Notes: generated from the letters alone by a model not told the origin. A stretch of DNA of 64,000 bases from DATCMH01 sp036563505 (GCA_036563505.1 DATCMH010000017.1:15808-79807); one strand, 5' to 3'; counted from the stretch's first letter, positions 17,437-26,960 are shown. A program made the numbers and translations.

Positions 17437-17778
17437 ATGACCGACGCCCACGCCAAGATCGACAGTGAAGTGAAGTCCAACGACGTCGTGCTCTTCATGA
17501 AGGGCACGCCCCAGTTCCCGATGTGCGGGTTCTCGGGTCAGGTCGTCCAGATCCTCGGTTACCTTGGGGTGCCCTACAAGGGCGTCAACGTGTTGGAGGA
17601 CATGGAGATTCGCCAGGGCATCAAGGACTATTCCAACTGGCCCACGATCCCGCAGCTCTACGTCAAGGGCGAGTTCGTCGGCGGCTGCGACATCACCCGC
17701 GAGATGTTTCAGTCCGGCGAGCTGCAGCAGTACTTCTCCGAGAAGGGCATCCCGGTGAAGCAGGCGGCGAGCGCCTGA
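17437..17778 (+). CDS. grxD: Monothiol glutaredoxin, Grx4 family
   Basis: The 113-residue protein carries the CGFS active site (C30 in PMCGFSGQ). NWPTIPQLYVKGEFVGGCDI forms the glutathione and cis-proline region. These proteins bind a glutathione-ligated 2Fe-2S cluster as a homodimer or with BolA, and act in cluster trafficking. It follows bolA, a very common pairing. The gene ends 4 bases before the stop codon of the convergent carbamoyltransferase gene. Confidence 0.96.
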   Translation: MTDAHAKIDSEVKSNDVVLFMKGTPQFPMCGFSGQVVQILGYLGVPYKGVNVLEDMEIRQGIKDYSNWPTIPQLYVKGEFVGGCDITREMFQSGELQQYFSEKGIPVKQAASA

Positions 17779-17782
17779 GGCC

Positions 17783-19525
17783 TCACTTCACCAGAAGCCA
17801 ATCCTCCACCACGAGGGCGTCGAGCCCCGTGGTGGTGAACATGAGGATCGCGTCCTCCGCGGTGTGGAGGATCGGCTTGCCCATCACGTTGAAGCTGGTG
17901 TTGAGGAGGATCGGCACGCCGGTCCGCGCCGCGAAGGCCTCGATGAGCGCGGCGTAACGCGGGTTGCGCTCGGGCGTCACGCTCTGGAGGCGTCCCGTGC
18001 CGTCCTCGTGCACCACGGCGGGGACGAGCCCCCGCTTTTCCTCGCGCCAGCGCAGCGTCCGCTCCATGTAGGGGCTGTCCTGGTAGTCCTCGAACCAGTC
18101 CGGGCCGTGTTGGCTGAGGATCGAGGGCGCGAAGGGCCGAAACGCCTCACGGTACTTTACCTTGGTGTTGAGGAGGTCCTTGGCGTTCGCCGGCCGCGGG
18201 TCGGCGAGGATGGAGCGGTTGCCGAGCGCCCGCGGCCCGAACTCCGCCCTCCCCTGCACCCAGCCGACGAGCTTGCCTCCGGCCAGGATGTCGGCCGCCG
18301 CCTCGATCACGCCCTCGTACCCGAGGCGCTTCAGGCGCGGCTCCCAGGGCGTCATGCGCTCAAGGGGCTCGGTCGAGACGGTCGAGCCGAGATAGGGCGT
18401 GAGTTCCCGCACGGGCGGCCGCCAGCCGGGATGATCCTCGGCATAGGCGAGCCAGGCGGCACCCAGCGCGTTGCCGTCGTCGGCCGGCGCGGAGGGCACG
18501 TGGAGGGCGTCGTAGCCCGTGCGGGCGAGGATCTTGCCGTTGAAAGAGGAATTGAGCGCGCAGCCGCCGGCGAGCACGAGGTTCGTCGACGGCACCAGCG
18601 CCTGCGCCTCGTGGAGATAGGCGTCCATCATCTCCTCGAAGACGTCCTGGCCGCAGCGGGCGAGGTCCGCCCAGCCCTGGTCGAGGGCATCGGCGGGGCG
18701 CCGGCGCAGGAGTTCGGCCGCCACCCCCCGCACCGTCTCGGCCTCCGCGAAGCGCAGCCGCGCGCCGTCGATGCGATAGAGGCGGCGCAGGAGGGCGAGG
18801 AGCTCCGGGTCGCGCCGGCCATAGGGCGCGAGGCCCATGATCTTCCATTCCTCGCCCTTGGTCTGGTCGAAGCCCGCCAGATCCGTGACGAGGCCGAAGT
18901 AGAAGCCGATCGACTCGCGGCCGCGATGGCGCTTCACTTCCGTGACCGCGCCGTCGCGATAGGCGTAGAGGGCCGCGGCGCCCGTCTCGCCCATGCCGTC
19001 GACCACGAGGCAGGCGGCCTCCTCGAAGGGGCTCGACCAGCAGGCATAGGCCGCGTGGCTCAGGTGATGCCCGTAGCGCCGCGGCCCGGTGAGGCGCGCC
19101 GTGCCGCCGAAGGCCCGGTCGAGGCCGAGCAGGGTGCCGAGGCCCGCCCTCTCCTGCGCCGTGTGGAGCGAGGCCACGAAGGCGCGCTCGGAGCGCTCAG
19201 GGACGAGCGACCGGTTGAGCTCCGGCGCGTGCCGCATCAGGGTCTCGAGCCGGAAGGCGCCAGCGCGCGCCGTCTGGGCCAAGAACTCGGTGAACTCAGC
19301 GCCCCAACTCGTGGCGACGACGAGATCGGCGTCGGAGGGCAGCCAGCGCTTCAGAAAGCCTTCCATGCGCGGCGCCGAATCCGGCTCGCAGTTCGGCGCG
19401 CGCTTGTACTGCAGGTAGCGCTCCGTCGCTTCCGCGAAGAGCACCTCCCCGTCCGGCCCGACAAGGGCGAGCGCCGAGTCGTGGAAGGTGGTGGCGAGGC
19501 CGAGATAGTAGCGTGAGGCTGACAT
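17783..19525 (-). CDS. NodU/CmcH-family carbamoyltransferase
   Basis: The 580-residue protein has both domains of this family. The N-terminal part has HDSALALVG and the metal-binding HHLSHAAYA with DGMGETGA, as in the Kae1-like ASKHA fold that makes carbamoyl-adenylate. The C-terminal part has EFGPRALGNRSILADPR, which binds carbamoyl phosphate. It would carbamoylate a hydroxyl group on a sugar or a metabolite. The acceptor is unknown: no glycan, Nod-factor or antibiotic genes lie beside it. The start at 19525 is by alignment, as no clear ribosome binding site is seen; an ATG at 19543 is possible. Confidence 0.88.
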   Translation of the reverse strand: MSASRYYLGLATTFHDSALALVGPDGEVLFAEATERYLQYKRAPNCEPDSAPRMEGFLKRWLPSDADLVVATSWGAEFTEFLAQTARAGAFRLETLMRHAPELNRSLVPERSERAFVASLHTAQERAGLGTLLGLDRAFGGTARLTGPRRYGHHLSHAAYACWSSPFEEAACLVVDGMGETGAAALYAYRDGAVTEVKRHRGRESIGFYFGLVTDLAGFDQTKGEEWKIMGLAPYGRRDPELLALLRRLYRIDGARLRFAEAETVRGVAAELLRRRPADALDQGWADLARCGQDVFEEMMDAYLHEAQALVPSTNLVLAGGCALNSSFNGKILARTGYDALHVPSAPADDGNALGAAWLAYAEDHPGWRPPVRELTPYLGSTVSTEPLERMTPWEPRLKRLGYEGVIEAAADILAGGKLVGWVQGRAEFGPRALGNRSILADPRPANAKDLLNTKVKYREAFRPFAPSILSQHGPDWFEDYQDSPYMERTLRWREEKRGLVPAVVHEDGTGRLQSVTPERNPRYAALIEAFAARTGVPILLNTSFNVMGKPILHTAEDAILMFTTTGLDALVVEDWLLVK

Positions 19526-19570
19526 GGGCCGCGGCTCTAGCAAGGGCGCGCGGGTTTGTCATGACGGCGC

Positions 19571-20203
19571 TCAACGCCCCAGGGCCGCCTTCACCAGCGC
19601 CATCGCGTCCGGGCTCGCCCATTCCGCCGGACCTTTCAGAACGCCGATCTCGCAGCCCGTCGGGCCGACCAGGATGGAGGTCGGCAGGCCGACGACGTGG
19701 CCGGAGCGCTGGAGCACCGGCAGGAGCCGCCCTTGCGGATCGGCGTGGAAGGCGAGGCGCTCGATGCCGTTCTCTTTGAGCCAGGCCCGCGGCTTGTCCC
19801 CGCCGCGGGTGTCGAGGCTGATCGCGACGACCTCGAAGGCGTCGCCGCCGAGCTCGGCCTGCAGCTTGTCGAGGGCAGGCATCTCGCGCCGGCACGGGGC
19901 ACACCAGGTCGCCCACAGGTTGACGAGGAGGGTCTTGCCCCTGAAGTCGGCAAGGGATTTCGCCTCGCCGTCGGGGCCCTGGAAGGCGATCTCGGGCAAG
20001 GGCTTCGGCGCGCCCGGCACGGCGACGGCTGCGACCTCGCCTCGGGCGAGAGAGGCCATGCGGGCGACCGCGCCCTTGTCGGCCGCGCAGGCGGAAGCCG
20101 TGCTGTTGCCGGCAAGCCCGCCGGTCCCGTATAGGGCGGCGGCAAGGCCCGCGAGCCCTAAGGCAGCGCTGCCTGCGGCGATGAGACGGGTGCGAGAGGC
20201 CAT
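19571..20203 (-). CDS. tlpA: TlpA-type thiol:disulfide oxidoreductase
   Basis: The 210-residue protein has an N-terminal membrane anchor (about residues 8-28) and a periplasmic thioredoxin domain with active site WCAPC (C101 and C104). It should keep periplasmic cysteines reduced, for example during cytochrome oxidase maturation. The divergent argH gene begins 24 bases away, an arrangement common in this order of bacteria. LLPVLQRSGHVVGLPTSILV supplies the cis-proline segment. Upstream in-frame ATGs are absent except an uncertain ATC-ATC extension. Confidence 0.93.
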   Translation of the reverse strand: MASRTRLIAAGSAALGLAGLAAALYGTGGLAGNSTASACAADKGAVARMASLARGEVAAVAVPGAPKPLPEIAFQGPDGEAKSLADFRGKTLLVNLWATWCAPCRREMPALDKLQAELGGDAFEVVAISLDTRGGDKPRAWLKENGIERLAFHADPQGRLLPVLQRSGHVVGLPTSILVGPTGCEIGVLKGPAEWASPDAMALVKAALGR

Positions 20204-20227
20204 GATGATCTTCAACGGACGGGGCGC

Positions 20228-21637
20228 ATGAGCAATCGGATGTGGGGCGGACGCTTCGCCAGCGGCCCCGCCGCCATCATGGAGGAAATCAACGCCTCCA
20301 TCGATTTCGACAAGCGCCTCGCCGACCAGGACATCCGCGGTTCCCTGGCGCACGCCGCCATGTTGGGGCGGGCCGGGATCCTTCCGGCGGAGGATGTGGC
20401 GGCGATCGAGGCCGGGCTCAAGTCCGTGTCGGAGGAGATCGCCTCCGGCGACTTCACGTTCTCGCGGGCGCTCGAGGACATCCACATGAACGTGGAAAGC
20501 CGCCTCAAGGACCTGATCGGCGCGCCCGCGGGCCGCCTCCACACCGCCCGCTCGCGCAACGACCAGGTCGCCACCGACATGCGGCTCTGGACCCGCGACG
20601 CGGTCGACGCTCTCGACGGGCAGCTCGTCGAACTGCAGCGAGCATTGGCCCAGAAGGCGCTCCTCTTCGCGGGCACGGTGATGCCTGGCTTCACGCATCT
20701 GCAATCGGCGCAGCCCGTGACCTTCGGCCACCATTGCCTGGCCTACGTCGAGATGCTCGCCCGCGACCGCGGCCGGCTGCAGGATGCCAGGCGCCGGCTC
20801 AACGAGTGCCCCTTGGGCGCCGCGGCGCTCGCCGGCACGTCCTTTCCGATCGATCGCTTCCTGACCGCTGAACTGCTGGGCTTCGACCGGCCCACGGCCA
20901 ATTCCCTCGATTCCGTCGCCGACCGGGACTTCCTGCTGGAGGTTCTCTCGGCCGCGGCGATCTGCGCCGTTCACCTCTCGCGCTTCGCGGAGGAGATCGT
21001 GCTCTGGACGTCGGCGCAGTTCGGCTTCGTGCGGCTGTCGGACGCCTTCACCACTGGCTCGTCCATCATGCCGCAGAAGCGCAACCCCGACGCGGCGGAG
21101 CTGGTGCGCGGCAAGACGGGCCGCATCATCGGCGCGCTGAACGGCCTGATGATCGTCATGAAGGGGCTGGCGCTCACCTACTCCAAGGACATGCAGGAGG
21201 ACAAGGAAGGCGCCTTCGACGCGCTCCACGCCTTGTCCCTATGCCTCGCCGCGATGGCCGGGATGGTCCGCGACATGGAGCCGGACACGAAAGCCATGAA
21301 GCGCTGGGCCGGCGCGGGCTACGCGACCGCGACCGACCTCGCCGACTGGCTCGTCCGGACGCTCGACATGCCCTTCCGCGACGCCCACCATGTCACGGGC
21401 CGCCTCGTCGGCCTCGCCTCGGAGCGCAAAATCGGGCTGGAAAAGCTCTCGCTCGCCGAGATGCAGGCCGTCGAGCCCCGCATCACCGAGGGGGTCTACG
21501 CCGTGCTCGGGGTGGAGAAATCCGTCCGCAGCCGCACGAGTTACGGAGGCACGGCGCCGGCGAACGTCCGCCGCCAAGCCCGGCGCTGGATCGCGCGCCT
21601 GGACCGGGAGGGACGCCCGGGGCTCGCCTCCCGTTAA
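20228..21637 (+). CDS. argH: Argininosuccinate lyase
   Basis: The 469-residue enzyme cleaves argininosuccinate to arginine and fumarate, the last step of arginine synthesis. The fumarase-superfamily signature GSSIMPQKRNP lies near residue 278, and the active-site histidine region is in PGFTHLQSAQPVTFGHH. NRMWGGRFASGP begins at residue 3, as in most ArgH proteins. GGACGGGG precedes the ATG. It heads a run with lptM and lysA. Confidence 0.97.
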   Translation: MSNRMWGGRFASGPAAIMEEINASIDFDKRLADQDIRGSLAHAAMLGRAGILPAEDVAAIEAGLKSVSEEIASGDFTFSRALEDIHMNVESRLKDLIGAPAGRLHTARSRNDQVATDMRLWTRDAVDALDGQLVELQRALAQKALLFAGTVMPGFTHLQSAQPVTFGHHCLAYVEMLARDRGRLQDARRRLNECPLGAAALAGTSFPIDRFLTAELLGFDRPTANSLDSVADRDFLLEVLSAAAICAVHLSRFAEEIVLWTSAQFGFVRLSDAFTTGSSIMPQKRNPDAAELVRGKTGRIIGALNGLMIVMKGLALTYSKDMQEDKEGAFDALHALSLCLAAMAGMVRDMEPDTKAMKRWAGAGYATATDLADWLVRTLDMPFRDAHHVTGRLVGLASERKIGLEKLSLAEMQAVEPRITEGVYAVLGVEKSVRSRTSYGGTAPANVRRQARRWIARLDREGRPGLASR

Positions 21638-21675
21638 GGCTTGTGGTTTAAGACCGGCACGTTGCGGAGCCCTTC

Positions 21676-22014
21676 ATGCTGTCGTGCCTCCTTCCCGCCA
21701 GCCGCGCTGTGTTGATCGCCGGCGGCCTCCTCCTCGCCCTCACGGCCTGCGGGCGCCGCGGCCAGCTCGAAGCGCCGCCGGACCCGGCGGTGACGCGCGC
21801 CCAGCCATCGCAGCCGAGGGCCGGCGCGGCGACTGGCGCACCGCGCGTCGCGCGCACCGCGGCAACTTCCGGCGAGGGCGGCGAGGACGTGACGGACGAG
21901 GGCGACGAGACCGGCGCTCAAGCCGTCCTGCCTGGCGTCAACCCGGCCCCGCGCAGCCGCAGCCGCGCCATCGTGATCCCGAAGGAACCCTTCATCCTCG
22001 ACCCCCTGCTCTGA
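21676..22014 (+). CDS. lptM: LptM-like lipoprotein
   Basis: The 112-residue protein has a short signal with lipobox LTAC, then the conserved GRRGQLEAPP segment that marks the LptM (YifL) family. LptM is a small outer-membrane lipoprotein that helps the LPS translocon LptDE mature. The usual proteins are only about 60 residues; the remaining C-terminal half here is Ala/Gly-rich with charged residues and of unknown role. It sits between argH and lysA, the expected place. GGAG lies 7 bases before the ATG. Confidence 0.85.
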   Translation: MLSCLLPASRAVLIAGGLLLALTACGRRGQLEAPPDPAVTRAQPSQPRAGAATGAPRVARTAATSGEGGEDVTDEGDETGAQAVLPGVNPAPRSRSRAIVIPKEPFILDPLL

Positions 22015-22023
22015 CAGGCGCGC

Positions 22024-23292
22024 ATGCATCATTTCCAGTACCGCGGCGGCGTCCTGCACGCTGAGGACGTCGACCTGCGCCGCCTCGCCGAGGAGGCCGG
22101 GACGCCGGCCTACGTCTACTCGTCCGCCACCCTCGAGCGGCATTACCAAGTCTTCGCGGAGGCTTTCGCGGGCGACGACGCCCTCGTCTGCTACGCCATG
22201 AAGGCGAACTCGAACCAAGCCGTGCTGCGCACTCTCGCGCGGCTCGGGGCCGGCATGGACATCGTCTCGGAAGGGGAGCTGCGGCGGGCCCTCGCGGCCG
22301 GCGTTCCGGGGGAGCGCATCGTGTTCTCCGGCGTCGGCAAGACCAAGCCTGAGATGGCGGCGGCGCTCGATGCCGGGATCCTCTGCTTCAACGTCGAGAG
22401 CGAATCGGAGCTCGAGGCGCTGGCCGAGATCGCCGCGGCGAAGGGTGCCCGCGCCGCGATCTCGGTGCGCGTCAACCCGGACGTGGACGCCAAGACCCAC
22501 GCCAAGATCTCCACGGGCAAGTCGGAGAACAAGTTCGGCATCCCGATCTCCCGGGCGCGGGAGGTCTACGCCCGGGCGGCCGCCCTTCCCTCGCTGCGGA
22601 TCGCGGGGGTCGACATGCATATCGGCAGCCAGATCACGGATCTCGCGCCCTTCGACAACGCCACGCAGCTCCTCGCCGAACTCGCCCGCGACCTCCTGGC
22701 CGCGGGTCACCCGCTCCATCACATCGACCTCGGCGGCGGCCTTGGCGTTCCCTACCGCGAGGACGCCGACGCTCCGCCGGAGCCCGCGGCCTATGCCGAG
22801 GTGATCCGCCGTCACACCCGGCCGCTTGGCCTCAAGCTGATTTTCGAGGTGGGTCGCCTGATCGCCGCCAATGCCGGCATCCTGCTCACGCGGGTGATTG
22901 CGGTGAAGGAGGGCGAAGGCAAGACCTTCGTCATCGTGGACGGGGCGATGAACGACCTCATCCGCCCGACCCTCTACGAGGCGCACCACGCCATCTGGCC
23001 GGTGACGGAGCCCGCACCCGGCACCCCGCGCGTCGCCGCCGACATCGTCGGGCCGGTTTGCGAGAGCGGCGATTACCTCGCGCTCGGCCGCATGCTCCCC
23101 CGTCCGGCTCCCGGCGATCTTCTCGCAGTGATGACGGCGGGCGCCTATGGCGCGGTGCAGGCCTCGACCTACAACACCCGCCGCCTCGTGCCGGAGGTGC
23201 TGGTGCGGGGGAACGAGTCGGCGATCGTGCGGCCGCGTCAATCCTACGAGGAGCTGATCGGCCTCGATCGGGTGCCTGCCTGGCTGGGGTGA
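22024..23292 (+). CDS. lysA: Diaminopimelate decarboxylase
   Basis: The 422-residue PLP enzyme decarboxylates meso-diaminopimelate to lysine. The PLP lysine is K60 in CYAMKANSN, and HIDLGGGLGVPY lies in the phosphate-binding region. GPVCESGDYLA carries the conserved catalytic cysteine. It follows lptM by 9 bases and ends 85 bases before the next start, with a small hairpin at 23302-23323. Length and motifs are normal for the family. Confidence 0.97.
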   Translation: MHHFQYRGGVLHAEDVDLRRLAEEAGTPAYVYSSATLERHYQVFAEAFAGDDALVCYAMKANSNQAVLRTLARLGAGMDIVSEGELRRALAAGVPGERIVFSGVGKTKPEMAAALDAGILCFNVESESELEALAEIAAAKGARAAISVRVNPDVDAKTHAKISTGKSENKFGIPISRAREVYARAAALPSLRIAGVDMHIGSQITDLAPFDNATQLLAELARDLLAAGHPLHHIDLGGGLGVPYREDADAPPEPAAYAEVIRRHTRPLGLKLIFEVGRLIAANAGILLTRVIAVKEGEGKTFVIVDGAMNDLIRPTLYEAHHAIWPVTEPAPGTPRVAADIVGPVCESGDYLALGRMLPRPAPGDLLAVMTAGAYGAVQASTYNTRRLVPEVLVRGNESAIVRPRQSYEELIGLDRVPAWLG

Positions 23293-23301
23293 GCCCATTT
23301 C

Positions 23302-23323
23302 CCTGAGGACGAAAGCCCTCAGG
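23302..23323 (+). terminator. Weak hairpin after lysA
   Basis: A perfect 7-bp stem, CCTGAGG and CCTCAGG, encloses an 8-base loop ten bases after the lysA stop. It has no T-rich tail, so termination here would be partial at best. It may instead shape the leader of the next gene. Confidence 0.35.
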
Positions 23324-23377
23324 ACCTTGTCGGATGCCTCGCGTAACCTAAGCTCGTCTTATGGACGAGGCCCGCGC

Positions 23378-23977
23378 GTGATCGAGGACGGCGCCGACCA
23401 GGACGACCTCGCCGCTCGGCTGCGGCGGGCCGAGGCCTCGTTGTCCGAGGCGAACCACCGGGCCGGCAACCTCGTCCAATCGATTTTAAGTCTCCTGCGC
23501 CTGCACCAGCGCGCCGCCGCGAACGACGAGGCGCGGCAGCTGATCGCGGCTGTCGCGGCGCGGGTCGAGGCGCTGGGGCTCGTTCAGGTCGCGCAGGAGC
23601 ACGACGGAGGACGCGTCGCGCTCGGGCCCGCCCTGACGCGGCTGGCCGCCGGCCTTGTCGAGCTACACGATCCCGGGTCGGTCAGCGTCACCGTGGCAGG
23701 CGACGGCGTCACCCTCCCGGCCGAGCGGGTGAACGCCCTCGGCCTGGCGCTCGCCGAACTCGTGGGTCGGTGCGCGGCGTCCGGAGGAGCGCTCGCGCTC
23801 GTGGTCGAGAGCCGGGCCGAAGGGCCTATGTTGCGGGTCGCGGCGCCGTCTGCCGCGCTGGCGGGCTTTTCCGTCACGAATGATCCCGGCGACCAGCTCG
23901 CCCGTGCCTACTTGCGCCAGGCTCGCGCCACGCTGACGCCGGCGCCGGACGGCATCGACATTCTGTTAGAGAGCTGA
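23378..23977 (+). CDS. HWE/HisKA_2-like histidine-phosphotransfer protein
   Basis: The 199-residue product starts at GTG 23378, preceded by GAGG 7 bases upstream. A TTG at 23327 would add 17 residues. SEANHRAGNLVQSILSLLRL (H27) matches the H-box of HisKA_2/HWE kinases and of ChpT-like phosphotransferases. The C-terminal ATPase-like region keeps LGLALAELV but replaces the asparagine of the N-box (LVGRCA) and shows no G-box. It may therefore be a phosphotransferase without ATP binding rather than a kinase. No response regulator is adjacent. The assignment is moderate. Confidence 0.6.
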   Translation: MIEDGADQDDLAARLRRAEASLSEANHRAGNLVQSILSLLRLHQRAAANDEARQLIAAVAARVEALGLVQVAQEHDGGRVALGPALTRLAAGLVELHDPGSVSVTVAGDGVTLPAERVNALGLALAELVGRCAASGGALALVVESRAEGPMLRVAAPSAALAGFSVTNDPGDQLARAYLRQARATLTPAPDGIDILLES

Positions 23978-24163
23978 AGCTCAGCCCAAGCTCACCGAGG
24001 CGTGAACCGCCTGCGGCATCGCGGCGTTCCCTTCGGCTGGTCAAGCGGCGCAGGCATGCTACCCTGACGGAGAACGGGGGCGTTCGAGACAGCGGGCCGG
24101 CTCGGTCCGCGAACGAGGCTGCAGACGGCATCGCGCCGCGCGTGGCCTTTGAGGAGCCGCTGT

Positions 24164-26818
24164 ATGAGCGACCGCCGTCGCCCTGCCCCGGAGAACGGTC
24201 CGGGGTCCGACGCCAGCGCCGGAGAGCCGTTTCGCGCGCGGCTCGACCGCCTCGTCGCCCAGGCCAAGGCGGCCCTGTGGTGGGAGCGGCTCTGGCCCCT
24301 CGCCTGGTGGCCGATCACCGTCGTCCTCGCCTTCCTCGCCTTCTCCTGGCTCGGCCTGTGGCTCGACCTCTCGCCCTTCGACCGCATGGTGGGGACGGGC
24401 CTCTTCGGCGTCGCCCTGCTGGGCTCCCTTTGGCCCTTCTTTCGCCTGCGCCCGCCGGGGCGGGACGCTGCTCTCGACCGCCTCGACCGCGACGCCGGCC
24501 TCAAGCACCGCCCCGCCCGGGCGCTGGAGGATACCCTCGCGATCGGTCAGGCGGACCAAGGCACACAGGCGCTTTGGACCCTGCATCGGCGCCGGGCTGA
24601 GGCTGCGGTCGAGCGTCTCTCCGTATCGCTCCCCCGGCCGGGCATGGCCGGGCGCGACCGTTTCGCGCTGCGCGGCGCGGCTCTTCTCGCCGTCGTGGCG
24701 AGCGCTTTCGTCGCGGGACCCGAGATCGGCTCGCGGCTCACCGCTGCCTTCGATTGGCGCACCCGGGAGGCGGGAGCGCCGACCTTCCGCGTCGACGGCT
24801 GGATCGATCCGCCCCTCTACACCCGCACCCCGCCCCTGATGATCGACCTCGCTGCCGGCGAGCAGCGGCTGCGCGCGCCCGTGCGCTCGACCCTCGTCAT
24901 CCGCGTCGCAGGCAAGGGCGACGTGACGGTGACGCCGGGCAAGGGCCTCGAGCCCCAGCCCAAGGCCGACAACCAGCGCGCGGACCTGCGCGAGCAGCGC
25001 TTCCAACTCAACGGCAGCACCGAACTCGACGTGCGCACGGGTCTCGCCCGCAACCACCGCTTGGTGGTCGAGGCGATCCCGGACGAGCCGCCCACGATCA
25101 CCTTCGCCGGTCCCCCTGAGGTCAACGCCCGCGGCACCTTCACCCTCGGCTATCGCGCCAAGGACGATTACGGCATCGCCTCGGCAGAAGCCCTGATCGG
25201 CAAGACGGGCTCGGGCCGGCGCTCGCTGGTGCCGGCGCCCCGCGTCCCGCTCTCCGTCCCCGCCGACGCTCAAGGCGAGGCGGATCAGCGCGCGCCCGTG
25301 GACCTCACCGAGCACCCTTGGGCCGGAGCGCGGGTGACGATGACTCTCGTTGCCCGGGACGAGGCGCAGCAGGAGGGCCGCAGCGAGGCTCTCGAGTTCA
25401 CGCTGCCGAGCCGGCCCTTCACCAAGCCTCTCGCCAAGGCCCTCGTCGAGCAGCGCCGCGCCATCGTGCTCGATCCCGACGAGCGCCGGCCGGTGCAGAC
25501 GGCGCTGGACGCGCTTCTCATCGCGCCGGAACGCTTCACGCAGCAATGGGGCGTGTTCATGGGCCTGCGCGCGGCGGCCGAGCGCTTCCGCGCCGCCAAG
25601 ACCGACGCCGATCTGACGGAGGTCGCCGACTGGCTCTGGGCCATGGCGCTCCAGATCGAGGACGGAGACCTCTCCGACGCGGAGCGGGAGCTGCGCGCCG
25701 CGCAGGAACGGCTGCGCGAGGCCATGGAGCGCAACGCCGGCGAGGACGAGATTCGCAAGCTCACCGACGAGTTGCGGACGGCCATGGACAAGTTCCTGCG
25801 CGAGTTCGCCGAGCGCATGCAGCGCGACCAGCAGCAGAACCAGGCCCAGGGCAACCAGCCTCCGCCCGACCGCACCATCTCGCAGGAAGACCTCAACCGC
25901 ATGCTCAACGACATGCAGGAGGCCATGAAACGCGGCGACATGGCCGAAGCCCAGCGCCTCCTCGAGCAGCTGCGCAACATCCTGGAGAATCTTCAGACCG
26001 CCCGGCCCAACTCCCGCATGACCGATCCGATGGCGCGAGAGATGAACCGGTCCATGCAGGACATGGAAGGCATGGTCCGCGACCAGCAGCAGCTGCGCGA
26101 CGAAACCTTCCGCGACGGCCAGGAGCGGCGCATGCAGCCGAACCAGCGCGGCCGCCAACAGCAGGGTCAGCAGCAAGGCCAGCGAGGGCAACAGGGACAG
26201 CGGCAGCAGGGGCAGCGCGGCCAGCAGGGCCAGCAGCAGCCCGGTGAGGGCGAGGAGCCGGGCGAAGGCCAGCAGGGGCAGCAGGGCCAGGGTCAGCAGC
26301 CCGGTCAGGGTTTGTCGCAACGCCAGCAGGCCCTGCGCGAGCGGCTCGAAGAGATGCAGCGCCGGATGCGCGGCATGGGGATGCAGGGCGAGCAGGGCCT
26401 CGCCGACGCCGAGCAGGCCATGCGCGACGCCGAAGGGGCGCTGGGCCGCGGCCAGGAGGGCCAGGCCGTGGACGCGCAGGGCCGGGCCTTAGAGGGCCTC
26501 CAGCGCGGCATGCAGGGCATGGCGCAGCAGATGCAGCAGATGATGGGCCAGGGCGACGGCCAGGAGCCACCGAACGGCGATCCCGGGCAGGGCGATCCCC
26601 GCGGCCGGGCCCAGTCGGGGCAGCGCGACAACGATCCCCTCGGCCGCCCGACCCGCAACCGCGACTTCACCGACGGAAGGGTGCGCGTGCCCACCGCCGA
26701 CGAATCCGCCGTACAGCGGGCCCGCCGCATCATGGAAGAGCTGCGCCGCAAGCTCGGCGACCCGACCCGCCCGCGAGAGGAGCTCGACTACTTCGACCGG
26801 CTGCTGCGGCGGAACTGA
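24164..26818 (+). CDS. TIGR02302/DUF4175-family protein
   Basis: The 884-residue protein matches the TIGR02302 family of Hyphomicrobiales. Two membrane helices lie near residues 45-95, followed by a third near 168-185. A periplasmic region of about 350 residues follows. Then comes a long Q/E/R-rich helical stretch with a Gln-Gly low-complexity run (about residues 660-730; units such as GQQGQR). The last 120 residues are conserved and end near EELDYFDRLLRRN. The start is decided by GAGGAG at 24151-24156, 7 bases before ATG. It follows lysA and a small HWE-like gene as in relatives. Function is not known to me. Confidence 0.85.
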   Translation: MSDRRRPAPENGPGSDASAGEPFRARLDRLVAQAKAALWWERLWPLAWWPITVVLAFLAFSWLGLWLDLSPFDRMVGTGLFGVALLGSLWPFFRLRPPGRDAALDRLDRDAGLKHRPARALEDTLAIGQADQGTQALWTLHRRRAEAAVERLSVSLPRPGMAGRDRFALRGAALLAVVASAFVAGPEIGSRLTAAFDWRTREAGAPTFRVDGWIDPPLYTRTPPLMIDLAAGEQRLRAPVRSTLVIRVAGKGDVTVTPGKGLEPQPKADNQRADLREQRFQLNGSTELDVRTGLARNHRLVVEAIPDEPPTITFAGPPEVNARGTFTLGYRAKDDYGIASAEALIGKTGSGRRSLVPAPRVPLSVPADAQGEADQRAPVDLTEHPWAGARVTMTLVARDEAQQEGRSEALEFTLPSRPFTKPLAKALVEQRRAIVLDPDERRPVQTALDALLIAPERFTQQWGVFMGLRAAAERFRAAKTDADLTEVADWLWAMALQIEDGDLSDAERELRAAQERLREAMERNAGEDEIRKLTDELRTAMDKFLREFAERMQRDQQQNQAQGNQPPPDRTISQEDLNRMLNDMQEAMKRGDMAEAQRLLEQLRNILENLQTARPNSRMTDPMAREMNRSMQDMEGMVRDQQQLRDETFRDGQERRMQPNQRGRQQQGQQQGQRGQQGQRQQGQRGQQGQQQPGEGEEPGEGQQGQQGQGQQPGQGLSQRQQALRERLEEMQRRMRGMGMQGEQGLADAEQAMRDAEGALGRGQEGQAVDAQGRALEGLQRGMQGMAQQMQQMMGQGDGQEPPNGDPGQGDPRGRAQSGQRDNDPLGRPTRNRDFTDGRVRVPTADESAVQRARRIMEELRRKLGDPTRPREELDYFDRLLRRN

Positions 26819-26870
26819 GCGGGGACGCAGCTCCGCGCTCCAGAGGGGAGATCTTTCCGCTCCACCGCGT

Positions 26871-26960
26871 GTCATGGCCGGGCTTGACCCGGCCATCTTG
26901 GTTCGGAGGCGGGCTGGGTTTCGGGCCGAGGTTCGCGGGTCGAGCCCGCGAACGACATGG
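26871..26960. repeat. Inverted-repeat element, family B copy 2
   Basis: A 90-bp element with the two hairpins GGCCGGGCTTGACCCGGCC and CGCGGGTCGAGCCCGCG. It is in the same orientation and at the same position relative to C as copy 1 at 7870-7958. Confidence 0.8.

Noticed and set aside
24059..26320. 753-codon open frame opposite the DUF4175 gene
   Set aside because: Low-complexity Leu/Arg composition, no start signal, and the plus-strand gene is supported by a strong ribosome binding site and family match.
26140..26320. CRISPR-like or tandem DNA repeat
   Set aside because: The repeats are Gln-Gly codons within the DUF4175 protein, without conserved repeats and spacers.
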